A stretch of DNA of 64,000 bases from Neogale vison. Taxonomy: Eukaryota > Chordata > Mammalia > Carnivora > Mustelidae. The number at the start of each line of letters is the position of its first letter. Positions within the stretch are counted from its first letter, which is position 1. Below the pieces are notes generated by a model, which was not told the origin of the DNA, did no database searches, and was given only the letters and a program-made list of their open reading frames with translations. The translations under genes and the position numbers were made by a program. This document shows positions 43,366 to 53,924 of the stretch, piece after piece. The DNA lies in assembly GCF_020171115.1 (NCBI RefSeq), contig NC_058097.1:8863501-8927500 (forward strand), given 5' to 3'.

Positions 43366-44363
43366 TCTGGCTGAAAGTCCTTCCTTCCTTCCACTCGAAG
43401 GAACACACGGAACACTCGAAGGCCCACGGGGCAAATCTGCAGGCCCCACTGTATCCCAGCCGAGAACAGCTGGCCTTGGGGGGTGCGCTGATGTTTCCAG
43501 AGAGCTCAGAAATCTGGACTTTCACATGAATTCCTCCTTGGATGGTGTTCGTTCGTCCATTGGCCAATGAAGCTGGGATTTAGGTGCAACTTCAGAGACT
43601 CTACCTGCCTTTCTAGAATCAGGATCTATTTTTTTAACCACGTTTGTTTACTATTTTTTTTTTAATTTTGAATACCTCATTCAAATGAAAATGACCCAGC
43701 TTTGTTGGCGGGCTTTGCCCAGTCACTCTCCTATCCAGAGGGTCACACACTCTCAAACTGTCCCCAGCACAGTGCCTGATCTAAACTGCAAACCACAGTG
43801 GTGCCCAAATGCCTTCTTCCTGGTCTCTCCAGGGTTGACACCAGATCGTCACTCTCCCTTTTGAGCAGGTCTGGTCCCTCGCAAAGGCCAGCTGCAGAGA
43901 AATCCAGCAGGTGCATCGTGAGTCCGTGGCCCTCTCCCCCGTCCCACCTCTCCTGCAGAGTTCTCTTGAGCCAATCCTGGGGTTATTCCCAAGTCAGGAA
44001 GGAGCCAGTTATGTGACCTTGGACACCTGATCATGTGCAGAAGTATCCTCGGCATCTAGAGACCCAAGGAGGCCAAACTATACAGGCCTGTGTTTCTTTT
44101 TCCCCTTTATGTTATTGCCCAAAACAGAACAATGGTGACTGAGCCCTGGAGAGCAAGCCTGACTTTCTACTTCAGATTTCCTACCTCTAAAGTGGTCTCC
44201 ACATCCCTCTCTCCTGCCTGTTGGGAGACTGTAAAAGGGAAGCAGGCCTGACACTTAGTAGGCCTGCAGGACATCAGGCTCCCACTACCAGCTCCCAGGA
44301 TGTCTTGATTCTCTTGCTTTGGACTCATATTGTGAAAGCTTTATTCTTCGGAGTTTTTTGTTC
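43366..44363. other. Unassigned non-coding stretch
   Basis: No repeat family or gene recognised in about 1 kb. Confidence 0.45.
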
Positions 44364-44382
44364 TTTTTTTTTTTTTTTTTTT
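44364..44382 (+). repeat. T19 homopolymer
   Basis: 19 T's with no SINE body at either side. 44383-44830 has no recognised feature. Confidence 0.97.
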
Positions 44383-44830
44383 AAGACTAAAGTTTGGAAA
44401 TGGGGAAAAACCAAAGCAACACAAACCCTGAATCTTCATAGGAGCTACAACTGTGAAATCTCCTAATCATCTCTCATTTTAGGATCAATTCCTAGAAATG
44501 ACAACATTCCTTCCCAAAGGAGAGAGAGGGAGACTTGACAAAGAGAACAGTAAAGTGTTAAGGCTCTAATGTATTTTACTGAAATCAGAAATGCCCTCTC
44601 CTGCCTCTGACCCCCTTCTGTCCCCTCCAGCCCTGCTGCTGGAGGCACTGAGGAAAAGTCAGAAGCATTAGTCTGGTGTCAAGTAGCCCTGCCACCCATA
44701 TTCTATGAGAGTCAATTGCAATTAACAGGGCCATTCAGAAAAGGCAGGTACAGGCCAGACAAAGGAAGCATGGCCAGATCTTATCAGAACCCGAAGCTGG
44801 CAGGTCAGGCCTTTCCAATGCTGTTAGCAT

Positions 44831-44925
44831 GGGGTGGGGGTGGGGGTAGAGATAAAAAGGGTGGTGGAGGAAGAAGAGCTGGGGGTGGGGGAGGAAAGCT
44901 GGACCAGGGAGGAGGGAGAGGCACC
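44831..44925 (+). repeat. G-rich tract with G-quadruplex potential
   Basis: GGGGTGGGGGTGGGGG at 44831-44846, GGGGGTGGGGGAGG at 44881-44893 and later GGGAGGAGGG, in an almost pyrimidine-free strand. Confidence 0.85.
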
Positions 44926-44964
44926 TAGGGCAAGAAGAGCCAGCCAACGGAGAAGACAGGTTTA

Positions 44965-45185
44965 AAAAATGGAATGGCAGACCCTGAGTGCATTCCTGGG
45001 GTTCGGACCCTGACTCTGCCCGTAGGACACTCACACAAGTCGCTCACCCCTCCAAGCCTCTGTTGGCTTATCTGTAAAATGAGAAGGGTACAGTCACGGC
45101 ACCTTCTTGTTTTGTTTTGTCTTGTTTAATTGTCCTGTGAATAATGTTTGTCAAGTGCTACATGTCACGCCCAGTGCGAGCCCAC
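44965..45185 (+). repeat. MIR SINE with a TTTTG-rich insertion
   Basis: GGGTTCGGACCCTGACTCTG, CACTCACACAAGTCGCTCAC, CTGTTGGCTTATCTGTAAAA, then TTGTTTTGTTTTGTCTTG, then TAATGTTTGTCAAGTGCTAC follow forward MIR order. The TTTTG pentamers interrupt the core. Confidence 0.78.
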
Positions 45186-45744
45186 TATTCTAGGAGCTGC
45201 ACTTCAAGGGGGCAAGGGGATACGGAGATCCAGGAGAGAAGCAGCTTCTTGACGCACGTATCCCAGGGGGAAAGCAAACACCGCAGGACAGGGAACCAGG
45301 CGGAAAGGGACTCCATGTCCACTGGTGGGACCAAGCATGGGCATGTCTCCTCCTCTCAGAGAGAGGAAATCTCCTGCAAAAAAGCAGTCTTTCACCTAGC
45401 ACGCAGGTCACAGATGCTGACACCAAGCTCAGAGGTTCCCGGGAAACTTACATGGCCGGAGGCGGGCCTGCACATGCTGCAGCAGGCCCCGGGCTAGGGG
45501 ACCATTACCCAGGCCACATGTGCCCTCCCCATGGCTCCATTTTGACATCTCCCCACCCACCACCTCCAAGGTGCTTCAGTTTCTTTCAAACAGAAGAGAG
45601 GGAGCACCTACCGTGTATTTAGTTCTGTGCCATTTACCAAGGGGCCCCCAGAAGAACCACCTCTATCACCCCCTCCTCGCTTTCTTTGTTCTGAGAGTGC
45701 CATCAGGGGCTAAGGAAGTGCAAGACAGCAGAAAGTTCCAGAAA
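45186..45744. other. Unassigned non-coding stretch
   Basis: Only a tiny L2/MIR-like word (GGGAGCACCTACCGTGTATT near 45600) is visible. Confidence 0.45.
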
Positions 45745-45870
45745 AATTTGATTTCAAAGCCCAGGTGGGCCACTGATGAGTAATGTGACCACAGACCATT
45801 TGCTTGAACTGTGACAAGCCTCAGCCATCACACAGGGGTGGGAATACTCACCACGGGAGTATTGCAAGCA
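45745..45870 (+). repeat. MIR SINE fragment
   Basis: TTTCAAAGCCCAGGTGGGCC, ACAGACCATTTGCTTGAACT and AGCCTCAGCCATCACACAGG fit forward MIR order. Confidence 0.6.
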
Positions 45871-46439
45871 GACACAGAAAATGTCAGAGGTGGGGGGCGG
45901 GTGTCTGATGCACGTTATTTGTTTTTTACCATTGCGGGTTCCTCGAGGTGCTCTAGACGGGCAGGTGCCGGTAGTTTGACCGTCAGCTTCTTTCACATGG
46001 GCATATGCCCCTGTCTGGAACTGGGCAGACGGGGGAACGAGTCCAAACCACACCAGCCTCTTTGGTGAGATAAGGAGCTCTCTCCAGTGCAGACTGCTCT
46101 TACGAATTCTTGAAGTGATCAAGCTCCTGCTGGCCCAGTGAAGAAGTTATCTGAAGGGACCAGCCAAATTAACTGGAGGTTGACTACTTCTTGATCCTCT
46201 TCCAGAAACAAGCGCGCAGCTCGAGGGAAGGTGGGAGACTCCTCCCTATTTTTACTTCCCTAGCTAAGCTGCCTATTTTTGTTCACACGCCTCGGTAATT
46301 GGGTGCTTACCTTTCAGACCCTCTTAGAATTCCAGAAACTGGAGGCTAAAAAATCCATTAATTTAAATTTTTAAAAGTTCCCATGGAGCGAGAGAAAAGG
46401 GGGTCATTACAAGTAAGCCATAGGACTGCGCCGGTGGGG
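45871..46439. other. Unassigned non-coding stretch
   Basis: No recognised repeat or gene. Confidence 0.45.
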
Positions 46440-46880
46440 GAGGAGAGCAGTCACTCGATTTTCTATCAGGAAAAAAATAACACACAGCAAAACCTCATTA
46501 AGTCAGTATCGGTTTATTCAAAAGAGCTTATCATTTGCAGCAACTATTCCCCAATCAACTGGATGCCTCTATTGTAATCTTCTTTAATGCGGAGAGCCTG
46601 ATAATTAAATATATTAATATATCAGAGAGGCCAGACTCGGTTTATTGGGTGGCACGGGGCACTGTGGCGACACGGCTGACGTGTCCAGCAAAGCGATCGT
46701 GCCTAGTAGGGTTTCAGTCCCGCTCAGCTTCCTCGCCCTGCGTTTCGCACTATCAAAGCTTTCATCTGCTCTAGAATATGTCTAGGCCTTATCAATAATA
46801 ACATGTTTCCATTTTAATATACTACCTTTTATTAAACTGGAGCCACAAACTCTTAATAGCCATGGCCTTTTCAGGGCACT
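46440..46880. promoter_or_regulatory. Candidate conserved non-coding element
   Basis: Unique AT-rich DNA: CCTCATTAAGTCAG, CGGTTTATTCAAAAGAG, CTGATAATTAAATATATTAA, CTTATCAATAATAACATG, ACCTTTTATTAAACTGG and GCACTTTAATCACTAC. It surrounds a CpG-richer core at 46640-46745 (GGCGACACGGCTGACGTG, AAGCGATCGTGCC) that may be a very old SINE head. The CRE-like TGACGTG lies in that core. Confidence 0.3.
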
Positions 46881-47154
46881 TTAATCACTACTGGCGAGCA
46901 GATGTCCCTCAGAGGAAAACACGGGCAATGTTCAGCAGCAAGGATGGGGACCATCCATCCACCTTCATGGGGGCAGGATGAGTTACGGGATTGTATTACC
47001 AATGCAATTAGGCCGGGCTCCCTGCGCACTTCCACAGCGGACCTCTGAGCTCTGGACAGCAAGAGGCACTTTCCTCTGTGACCTGGTTTCCGAAGCACTT
47101 TTTTTCCCAAAAGTGGCCACCACTGATGCCTGCGGAGGAGGGCCAACTCTGGAG

Positions 47155-47935
47155 GTATTGTTTTTGCTTTAATTAAAGTATAACTGACATACAGTATCCT
47201 TTTAGTTTCAAGTGTGCATCATAGTGATTTGATATGTTCATTCATTACTGAGTGATCCCCAGGATAAGTCTAGTTGGCTCTCACCAAAGTTACTAAAATA
47301 TCATTGACTATATTCTCTAAGCTGTACATTACATCCCATGACTTTCTGATAAGTGGAAGCCTGTACCTCTTAATCCCCTTCCCCTATTTCACTCATCCCC
47401 TTGTATTGGGGGGGGGGGGAGATTCCATATATAAGTGAAGTCATATAAAATTTTTCTTACTCTAGGTTATTTTACTCAGCATAATACCCTCCAGGTCCCT
47501 CCCTGTTGTTGCAAATAGCATGATTTTATTCTCTTTAATGGCTGAGCAGTACTCCACCAGACACGGGTACTACCTCTTGATCTGCTCCTGGACGGATGGA
47601 CACTTAGGTGGCTTCCGTATCTTAGCTATTTTCAATGATGTGGCAGAGGGGTGCATAGATCTCTTTAAATTGGTGTTTTCTCTTTTGTCAGATAAATACC
47701 CAGATGGAGTTGCTGGATCATATTTTTAATTTTTGAGGAACCTCCATACTATTTTCCACAGTAGCGACAGTAACTTACGTTCCACCAACACTGTAGGCGG
47801 CTTCCTTTCCCCTCCCCATCCTCGCCAACACTTGTTAATTCTTGGTATTTCTTCATCTTTTTTGAGAGCAGCCAATCTGACAGGTATGAGGTGGTATTTC
47901 ATTGTGGTTTTCATCCACCTCCTGAGTTCTGTGTG
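47155..47935 (-). repeat. Old L1M 3' fragment (ORF2 end and 3' UTR)
   Basis: AAGTATAACTGACATACAGT, CCCATGACTTTCTGATAAGT, TTTTACTCAGCATAATACCC, CCTCCATACTATTTTCCACA, CCCCATCCTCGCCAACACTT and AGGTATGAGGTGGTATTTCA are reverse-oriented L1 landmarks. Heavily diverged and without a frame. An 11-12 G run lies at about 47408-47419. Confidence 0.9.
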
Positions 47936-48059
47936 CGCCTGCCACTTACAGATTTTGCCCAACGCAGACAGCCAGGTCAAACCAACACCTAGAGCTTCTC
48001 GTGATGACAGCGAGGCCGGCAATGGCGAGCACAATCATGACTGTGAATGGCGCTGATGA

Positions 48060-48290
48060 CAGGAGGTGAATGGCGATGCTCGCTAAGCACTGAGCACAGA
48101 ATGTAGCTGTGTGTGTGCCATTCGGGCACTTTCTGCATCTAATCCTGTCAGACTGGTATAGCCTCCATTCTGGAGACGGAGACACTGCGGCTCAGGGAGG
48201 ATAAGAGTCTTGCCCAAGGTCCCAGAAAGTAAGTGGCCCGCCTAGGACACGAATGTAGGTAGGAACTCAAGTTCCACACATTACCTGACA
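48060..48290 (-). repeat. MIR SINE
   Basis: GCTCGCTAAGCACTGAGCAC, TCGGGCACTTTCTGCATCTA, TAGCCTCCATTCTGGAGACG, CTGCGGCTCAGGGAGGATAA and TTGCCCAAGGTCCCAGAAAG follow reverse MIR order. Confidence 0.85.
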
Positions 48291-48296
48291 CTCGGT

Positions 48297-48710
48297 GTCT
48301 TAATCTGTTCAATTGCAATAAGAAAATACCACAGATGGGCAGCTTAAGCAACAGATATTTATGTCTCCTAGTTTCTGGAGGCTGCGAAGTCCAAGATCAA
48401 GGCATGGGCAGATTCGGTGTCTGCTGAGAGCTCTCTGTGGGGCTTACAGATGGCCTGGCCGCCTCAGGCTGTGTTCACACGGCCGTTCCTCAGTGTGTGT
48501 GCGTGTGTGTTCACGTGCGCGTGCGCGCACACACACACACACGCGGCGGTATCTCTGCCCTCCTCTTTCTTAGAAGGGCACTGATCCCACCGTAAGCGTC
48601 CCGCTCTCATGACCTCATTCAAACCTCATCACCCCCAGAGGCCCCACCTACTATCACACTGGGGGTAAGGGCTTCAACACGAGAGTTTGGGGAGTTACAT
48701 TCAGTCCAAC
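48297..48710 (-). mobile_element. MST-type solo LTR (ERVL-MaLR)
   Basis: TGTCTTAATCTGTTCAATTG, GAAAATACCACAGATGGGCA, AGTTTCTGGAGGCTGCGAAG, TCCAAGATCAAGGCATGGGC, AGATTCGGTGTCTGCTGAGA, AAGGGCACTGATCCCACCGT and GAGGCCCCACCTACTATCAC match a reverse MST LTR. It carries a CA/TG microsatellite expansion at 48491-48546. 48711-49260 is unassigned. Confidence 0.88.
48491..48546 (+). repeat. TG/CG/CA inverted repeat, Z-DNA-prone
   Basis: GTGTGTGTGCGTGTGTGTTC, then ACGTGCGCGTGCGCGCACAC and further CA units. A TG arm is followed by a CG centre and a CA arm, so the strand can fold on itself and nearly every step alternates purine/pyrimidine. Confidence 0.93.
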
Positions 48711-49258
48711 TCTGTCTCCCTCCTTGTCTGGCCAGAAACAGCACATCCGAACCCCTGCCCTTCCTCCCAGATGAGCTGACCCTAAGGTCCCTTAGGGGGC
48801 CTTAAGGCAGCGTGGCCAAGATATAAGCCCAGCTGCCATCCTTCCCCAGGCCTTCTGGAAGATGGGTTAGAGGAACTGCCAGTCATTCATCCCACAGGCA
48901 GCATAGTTGAGTCTCAGACTGAAAGAGTTTCATGCATCTGATTCTAGCCCAGAGCTAGACCCCGGATAGTCCCGAGTACGACAGCACAGTCCTGTCAACC
49001 ACAGACACTGAGGGGGAAAGAGCATGGTTTGGGCATCAGAAAGAGTTAGATTTGAATTCTAATGGTCCCGGGCAAGGTGTCCTGTCTGGACCGTGGGGAA
49101 AGCGATCCTGCAGGGATGCTGTCAGGACTATAGAAGGAACGTCCAGGGGAGTCACGGCACAGAGTATGGCACGTTGCAGAAACCCCGAAGTACCAGCGCC
49201 TGCTCACCGAGCCCTTTCTTCCTACCCTTGTCACAAATTCAGCACCTGCCCCAACCCC

Positions 49259-49260
<2 letters not shown>

Positions 49261-49292
<32 letters not shown>

Positions 49293-49345
49293 GCTCACTT
49301 GCACACTCTCTCACACATGCACACACATAGACACTCACACATGTG
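49261..49345 (+). repeat. (CA)n microsatellite and degenerate CA-rich flank
   Basis: Uninterrupted AC run at 49261-49289, followed by ATATG and degenerate CTCACACA-type units to about 49345. 49346-50054 is unassigned. Confidence 0.95.
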
Positions 49346-50054
49346 CATGCTCTAGCCTCGGACAGAACCTGTAAGCCACTGGCTCTCAGCCTTATTCCTG
49401 CTGTATGAGGTTCGTAGGCGGGACCCGTTCCCATCCGTTCTGAGTCCCTAGGTGTGGAATGCTTCCTCTTGCTCTCCCAGCCAGAGAGCACTTTTGGTGG
49501 AATGAGTGAGTAAGTGAGAGATCTTAAAAGGATGACTTAAGTGTCAGTCACATATATGATCCACAAAATACCCAAACTTGGGTATTTCAACATCCATTTG
49601 TAACAAGATAATTGTTATCCCCTAAACCACCTGCTGGTTCTTATCACTTGTATTTTACGGTAAAAGTCTCAGAAGAATGACTCTAATGGGAGAAACGTTC
49701 TTCCAAATGCAATGAGAAAATGGGCGGGGCAGCGCTGGCAGGTGAGATGAGGCACAGGGTACCGCACCCCCCGCCCCTGCTTGAGGGGCTGCTTCTTTGG
49801 GCCGCTCAGGGGTCAACTGCCAAAAAGACACGTGGTCCTTTGGTTGGCAGAGCTGGGATCACTTGGGGCAGAGAAAAACCTAGCGAAAATCCTACTCCTC
49901 TGCCCCCCCTTGCTGACACCCATGTGAGTGGAATGGAAAATGGGTCCCTCCCCTGTGTGAGGCCCCCAGGAGCACGGTCCAGGCTGCAGTACGCACCCCT
50001 CAACCCACAGCTGTCTTTATGAATCATACCTAACACAGAGAAGAAAAGCAGGCC

Positions 50055-50300
50055 TGCCGCTCGACTCCGCTCTTCCCAGCAAAGCAGAAAAGCGCGCAGG
50101 AGGTAGCAAACATGGCTTTCTCGAGCGGCGGCCTGGCAGCAATCTGTGGGTGGAAAGCAGGGGACCTTTGTAGTGGCGTCGTGGAGCCAGAGGCCGCTCT
50201 GCGTGCTCGTCAGAAGCCTGCGCAGGAAAAGGCTGGGAGCCGTGGCTCAGCGTGTGTTCTGGGGAGTCCAGGAAGGACCGAACCAGAGTCCTGAACTCGT
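50055..50300. promoter_or_regulatory. Small CpG-rich cluster
   Basis: CCTGCCGCTCGACTCCGCTC, AAAGCGCGCAGG, TTTCTCGAGCGGCGGCC, AGTGGCGTCGTGGAG and GCGTGCTCGTCAG give a local CpG excess, also too short for a full island. 50301-50569 is unassigned. Confidence 0.35.
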
Positions 50301-50569
50301 GGTCCTCCTTCAAAGGCAGACCAAGTACACGGTCGTTGGCTCGGGCTTGTTGTTAGAAAAGGTGGGACTGTGAGCAAAAGCCAGGCCTGGAGACCCGGGA
50401 GCTCTGACTTCAAACTCCTGCTCCGGCCCCGACGAGCTGGGGGGACCACCTGGTCACCCCAAATCTCGATGTCTTTGTAAGACAGTGATAACAAATGTTG
50501 GGTCCTTCCCCTATGCGGCCCTCTCTTTCTCTCAGACTTGGGGAGACGAGGCCAAAAAAAAGTAAGTGG

Positions 50570-50905
50570 GTGTGTCACCCCTTGGCGCTGCCATGACAAC
50601 ACACCACAGCTAAGGGCTCTGGAGACCTGGAGTCCCAGATGGGAGTGCCAGCGAGGACCCCTAAGCGAGGGCCCTCATCCTTGTTCAGATCAGCGAGGTG
50701 CCTCTTCTCTCGTTCCACACATGCTAGAAGGGGCTGCGGAACTCTCTGGAGTCTCTTTTATCTGGCAGGAAGCCCACAGGAAAGGGCTCCGTCCTCATGA
50801 ATTCCAACTCCTCCAAGGCCCCACCTTCTAATACCAGCATCTTTGGGGGTTGGGATTTCAACATATGACTTCTGGGGAAATATTTATTCAGACACTTGCA
50901 GTGGC
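50570..50905 (-). mobile_element. MST/MLT1-type solo LTR (ERVL-MaLR)
   Basis: GACAACACACCACAGCTAAG, TCTGGAGTCTCTTTTATCTG, GGCTCCGTCCTCATGAATTC, CAAGGCCCCACCTTCTAATA and TTGGGATTTCAACATATGAC match a reverse MaLR LTR. Confidence 0.8.
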
Positions 50906-51109
50906 AGGAGGAAGGGTCTTCCGGTGGTTTGCCTAAGGCACTGTAAGGGTCACAGGGACATCTCTCTCATTGTCCCCCCTCCCTTTCTGGGTCCCCTCTG
51001 ACCTACTCCCTCCCCCTCTCCCCCATAAATAACATTTGAGGCATCAGGCATGGGAGCATCCAAAGGAAAGGGCTTAGGGTACGGGGAGCAGACCAGCTCA
51101 GTACTGACT

Positions 51110-51290
51110 GCTCATGCTCAGAGCACGCCAACCTACTGTGCGCCGATTACCATGCTACGTGCTGTAGGGGATGAGGTCATGTATTCCTGCCTTCCCTCCA
51201 AAAAATCCTAGTAAGAAGATGCAGGTATTAACCCCATTGTACAGAGCAGGAAACAGAGCTTAGAAGGCATAACTTCACAAATTCTTGAAA
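51110..51290 (-). repeat. MIR SINE
   Basis: CCAACCTACTGTGCGCCGAT, CTACGTGCTGTAGGGGATGA, TATTAACCCCATTGTACAGA and GCAGGAAACAGAGCTTAGAA follow reverse MIR order. Confidence 0.72.
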
Positions 51291-51329
51291 ACATGATCCA
51301 AATGAATCCTAATTTATGAGCTAAAGCAG

Positions 51330-51620
51330 GAGAGGAAGACTACTCCAGGCAGAGCCAGTGGCCTGTGTGAAGGCCCTGTGGCAGGAGCAGGAGGGCTGGC
51401 AGGCTGCAGGGGGAAGGGGAGCAGGGAGGGAGTATGTGGCCACATGGCAGGGGCCTTCGGGACTGGTTAGGATTGGGGATTTTATCTTCAGGGACAGGAA
51501 GAGCCAGTGAGGGGATGAAGCAGGGACTGGCAAGGTGGGATCTCCATTTTAGAGACACGACTCTGGTGTCCACTGGAAGAAGGGATTTCAACAGCAGCAA
51601 GAAGGAAGCAGGATGCCTGC
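51330..51620 (+). repeat. Old mammalian repeat, L2-like
   Basis: CTACTCCAGGCAGAGCCAGT, GTGTGAAGGCCCTGTGGCAG, GGATTTTATCTTCAGGGACA, AGCCAGTGAGGGGATGAAGC and ACACGACTCTGGTGTCCACT match a common old repeat (TTCCAGGCAGAGGGAAC...AAGGCCCTGAGGC...GGGAAGCCATTGGAGGGTTTTGAGCAGGG). I am unsure of the family name. Confidence 0.55.
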
Positions 51621-51752
51621 TAGAAATTCTAAAGACGCCTCTGCTAACTCACAGATTCAGAATTCATCCTAGGCTGCCAGCACGTGTGTTGGAGGAAGAC
51701 AAGGGAAGGCCAAACCTCACTAGTATTTTCTGTACCCCAACCCTTGTGGAGG

Positions 51753-51775
51753 AAAAAAAAAAAAAAAAAAAAAAA
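51753..51775 (+). repeat. A23 homopolymer
   Basis: 23 A's without an attached SINE. A further A17 run is at 52338-52354. The sequence between (51776-52337) is AT-rich and unassigned. Confidence 0.97.
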
Positions 51776-52369
51776 GACCCAAGCGAAAAAGTCTTCCTGT
51801 TTTTAGAGTCTTTTAAATGGCATACGAACTCCAATGGGAAAGTCTACCACGGAAAAGCAAGCAGAAGTAAGTGCCCTTTGAAAAGTTTTAATTTTATTTT
51901 AACTTTGCTAAATCTACTTACATTCACATTTTGAAATATGCATGCATGCTAAAACACTGCAGTTATGGTCTATTGGGTTAAAAATCCACTTTTTGGAACG
52001 GGTTCAAGGGAATACTTATACAAAAGACCTCAGAATGGAAAGTAATTCTGTAGAGAAAATAGAATGGAAACATCCCCTAAATAAGCAAGATAAATGCACA
52101 GGGAGGAGGGCCGGAACCATCAGAAACAGGAGGTTCAAAACAGCTGGACTTTCAGTCCCTCCTCATCAGCGTCAACATTCATACCTTTCCAAGCTGTCTC
52201 CTCCGCTGTTCATAATTCAGTTGAAACCAAGAAATTAACCCTCAATTTAAGACAGTGAAATTCCATCCTAGCATGCTGCTCACAAAGCATGGGGTGACCA
52301 TGGTATTTATTTTGCAAAGTTCCATACAAAGAGAGCTAAAAAAAAAAAAAAAAAGAAAAGAAAAAGCTG

Positions 52370-52495
52370 GAATAAATCCACCAACAAGCATTTCTGTGCT
52401 TCTTCTGTGTAATTATCCTTGTATGGGGAGGCATACAAAAGAGGAAGAAAATATGGTTCTTATCCTGAAGGAGATGGCAATCCTCTGAGGAGGGT
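52370..52495 (+). repeat. L2 LINE fragment
   Basis: ATCCACCAACAAGCATTTCT, GGGGAGGCATACAAAAGAGG and GGTTCTTATCCTGAAGGAG resemble the L2 3' region. Confidence 0.5.
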
Positions 52496-52504
52496 GCTTC
52501 TTGG

Positions 52505-52675
52505 CCCTCAGGGTGTCTGAAAATCACATCAGGAGTGCGAGAGAAATCCAGATCAGGGCACCCACACTGCCACCCAACTCCCACCATGTGACAAGGGCCT
52601 CACGGGGACTGGGAGTTTGCATTTTAAACAAACAAAGGGGCTTCTGATGGGGGCTGGGATTCCCAACTGGGGAAC
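52505..52675 (+). mobile_element. MER5A-like fossil
   Basis: GTGTCTGAAAATCACATCAG, CACTGCCACCCAACTCCCAC, GGGACTGGGAGTTTGCATTT and CTTCTGATGGGGGCTGGG resemble MER5A. Diverged. 52676-53394 is unassigned. Confidence 0.5.
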
Positions 52676-53394
52676 TGAAGGAAAGAAAAGCTTCGGGAAG
52701 AATTAGCAGCACAGAGCCTGACTAGAGGAAGAGGTCTGACTGCTCCTCCAGCCTCCCCCTCCCCTGGAGACGCCCCCAGTGATGGCAGCTGTATCAGACG
52801 GGGGAACACCCAGCCCCGGCTTTCGTGTCGCCGACAAAGGGCACAGATCCTTTGTGTGGAGGTTCATTCCACTGTAAGACAACAACTGAGCGTCCTTCCC
52901 AGAGCCTTGGAAAAGAAGGTGCTTCTTGAACCTTCCTCAGGAGGAACACATTCCAGTTCACTCAACCCTTTTCCTGATGCCCTGGTCCCAAGACCCTCGT
53001 CACTCTTGTCACTCTCCTCAGGATGACTTCGAGTCTGCCACTAATACTCTCCTCAGGTGATACCCAAAACGGAAAACGTGATTCCAGACATGGTTGGACC
53101 AATGCCAAGTCCAAGGGCGTGTGCCTCTCTTGAACTGGACATTTATGTTTATAAAGCTGTCCAAGGGCACATCGCTTTTGTCAAAGCCTGACATATCTGA
53201 TATCACTACAGACTCTATTCTGCACCTTTCATTCATCTAGGAACCTTTCCGAAAACTAGAGAGAGTTAATGCCACTCACGCGGTTGCTTAGTGGTCCCCA
53301 CTTTCTTTCCTAAAATATCAGAAACTATGTACTGAGTTTTTCGTTCCCAGATTTTCACAGGGATTAATGTCAAGGTTATTTCCTTCTTGTACCT

Positions 53395-53510
53395 GTGAGC
53401 TCTTCCTCCCTCCCCTCCCCCCACATGCATTCTTATTCTTTCCTTGATCCGTCTAGGTCACCTCTTCCTTTTCCCTCCTTTCCTCTTCTCCACAATTTCA
53501 GCAAGATTTC
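53395..53510 (+). repeat. Pyrimidine-rich tract
   Basis: TCTTCCTCCCTCCCCTCCCC and CTCTTCCTTTTCCCTCCTTT dominate. Low complexity but not a tandem array. Confidence 0.7.
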
Positions 53511-53574
53511 CAACAAGCACAGCTGATGCTTTTTACTCAGGACTGCCGGTTCACAGAACATGAGGACTTGAAGG

Positions 53575-53705
53575 GGCCTTGGAAAAGAGCCAAGGCAAAC
53601 CCCTCACTGTGGAGGTGAACACACTGGGCATCGAGGGCACAGGTCACAATGACACGCCCAAGTTGGGTCCAAGCCAGCATTAGGACCCAGACCTTTTCCC
53701 TGGCT
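53575..53705 (-). repeat. MIR SINE fragment
   Basis: GTGAACACACTGGGCATCG, GTCACAATGACACGCCCAAG and AGCCAGCATTAGGACCCAGA resemble the reverse MIR tRNA-side half. Confidence 0.55.
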
Positions 53706-53924
53706 GAGCATTTCTCATAGCCTGCCTTGTTCGGACGTGGAGTCTCAGCTGTGGGGCCGGACAGGCTCTAAGGCTCCTCTCCCGGGATAGGTATGGGGGC
53801 AAATGCCCTAAGAAAGACGGTGGCCTGTAAGGTCCCTAAATCAGGTACAGTACAATGTTAAACGAGAGCAAGAACTCACTTCTACTCCTCACTGCTCAGA
53901 TGGGATTTCTAGAAAAGCAGAAAC

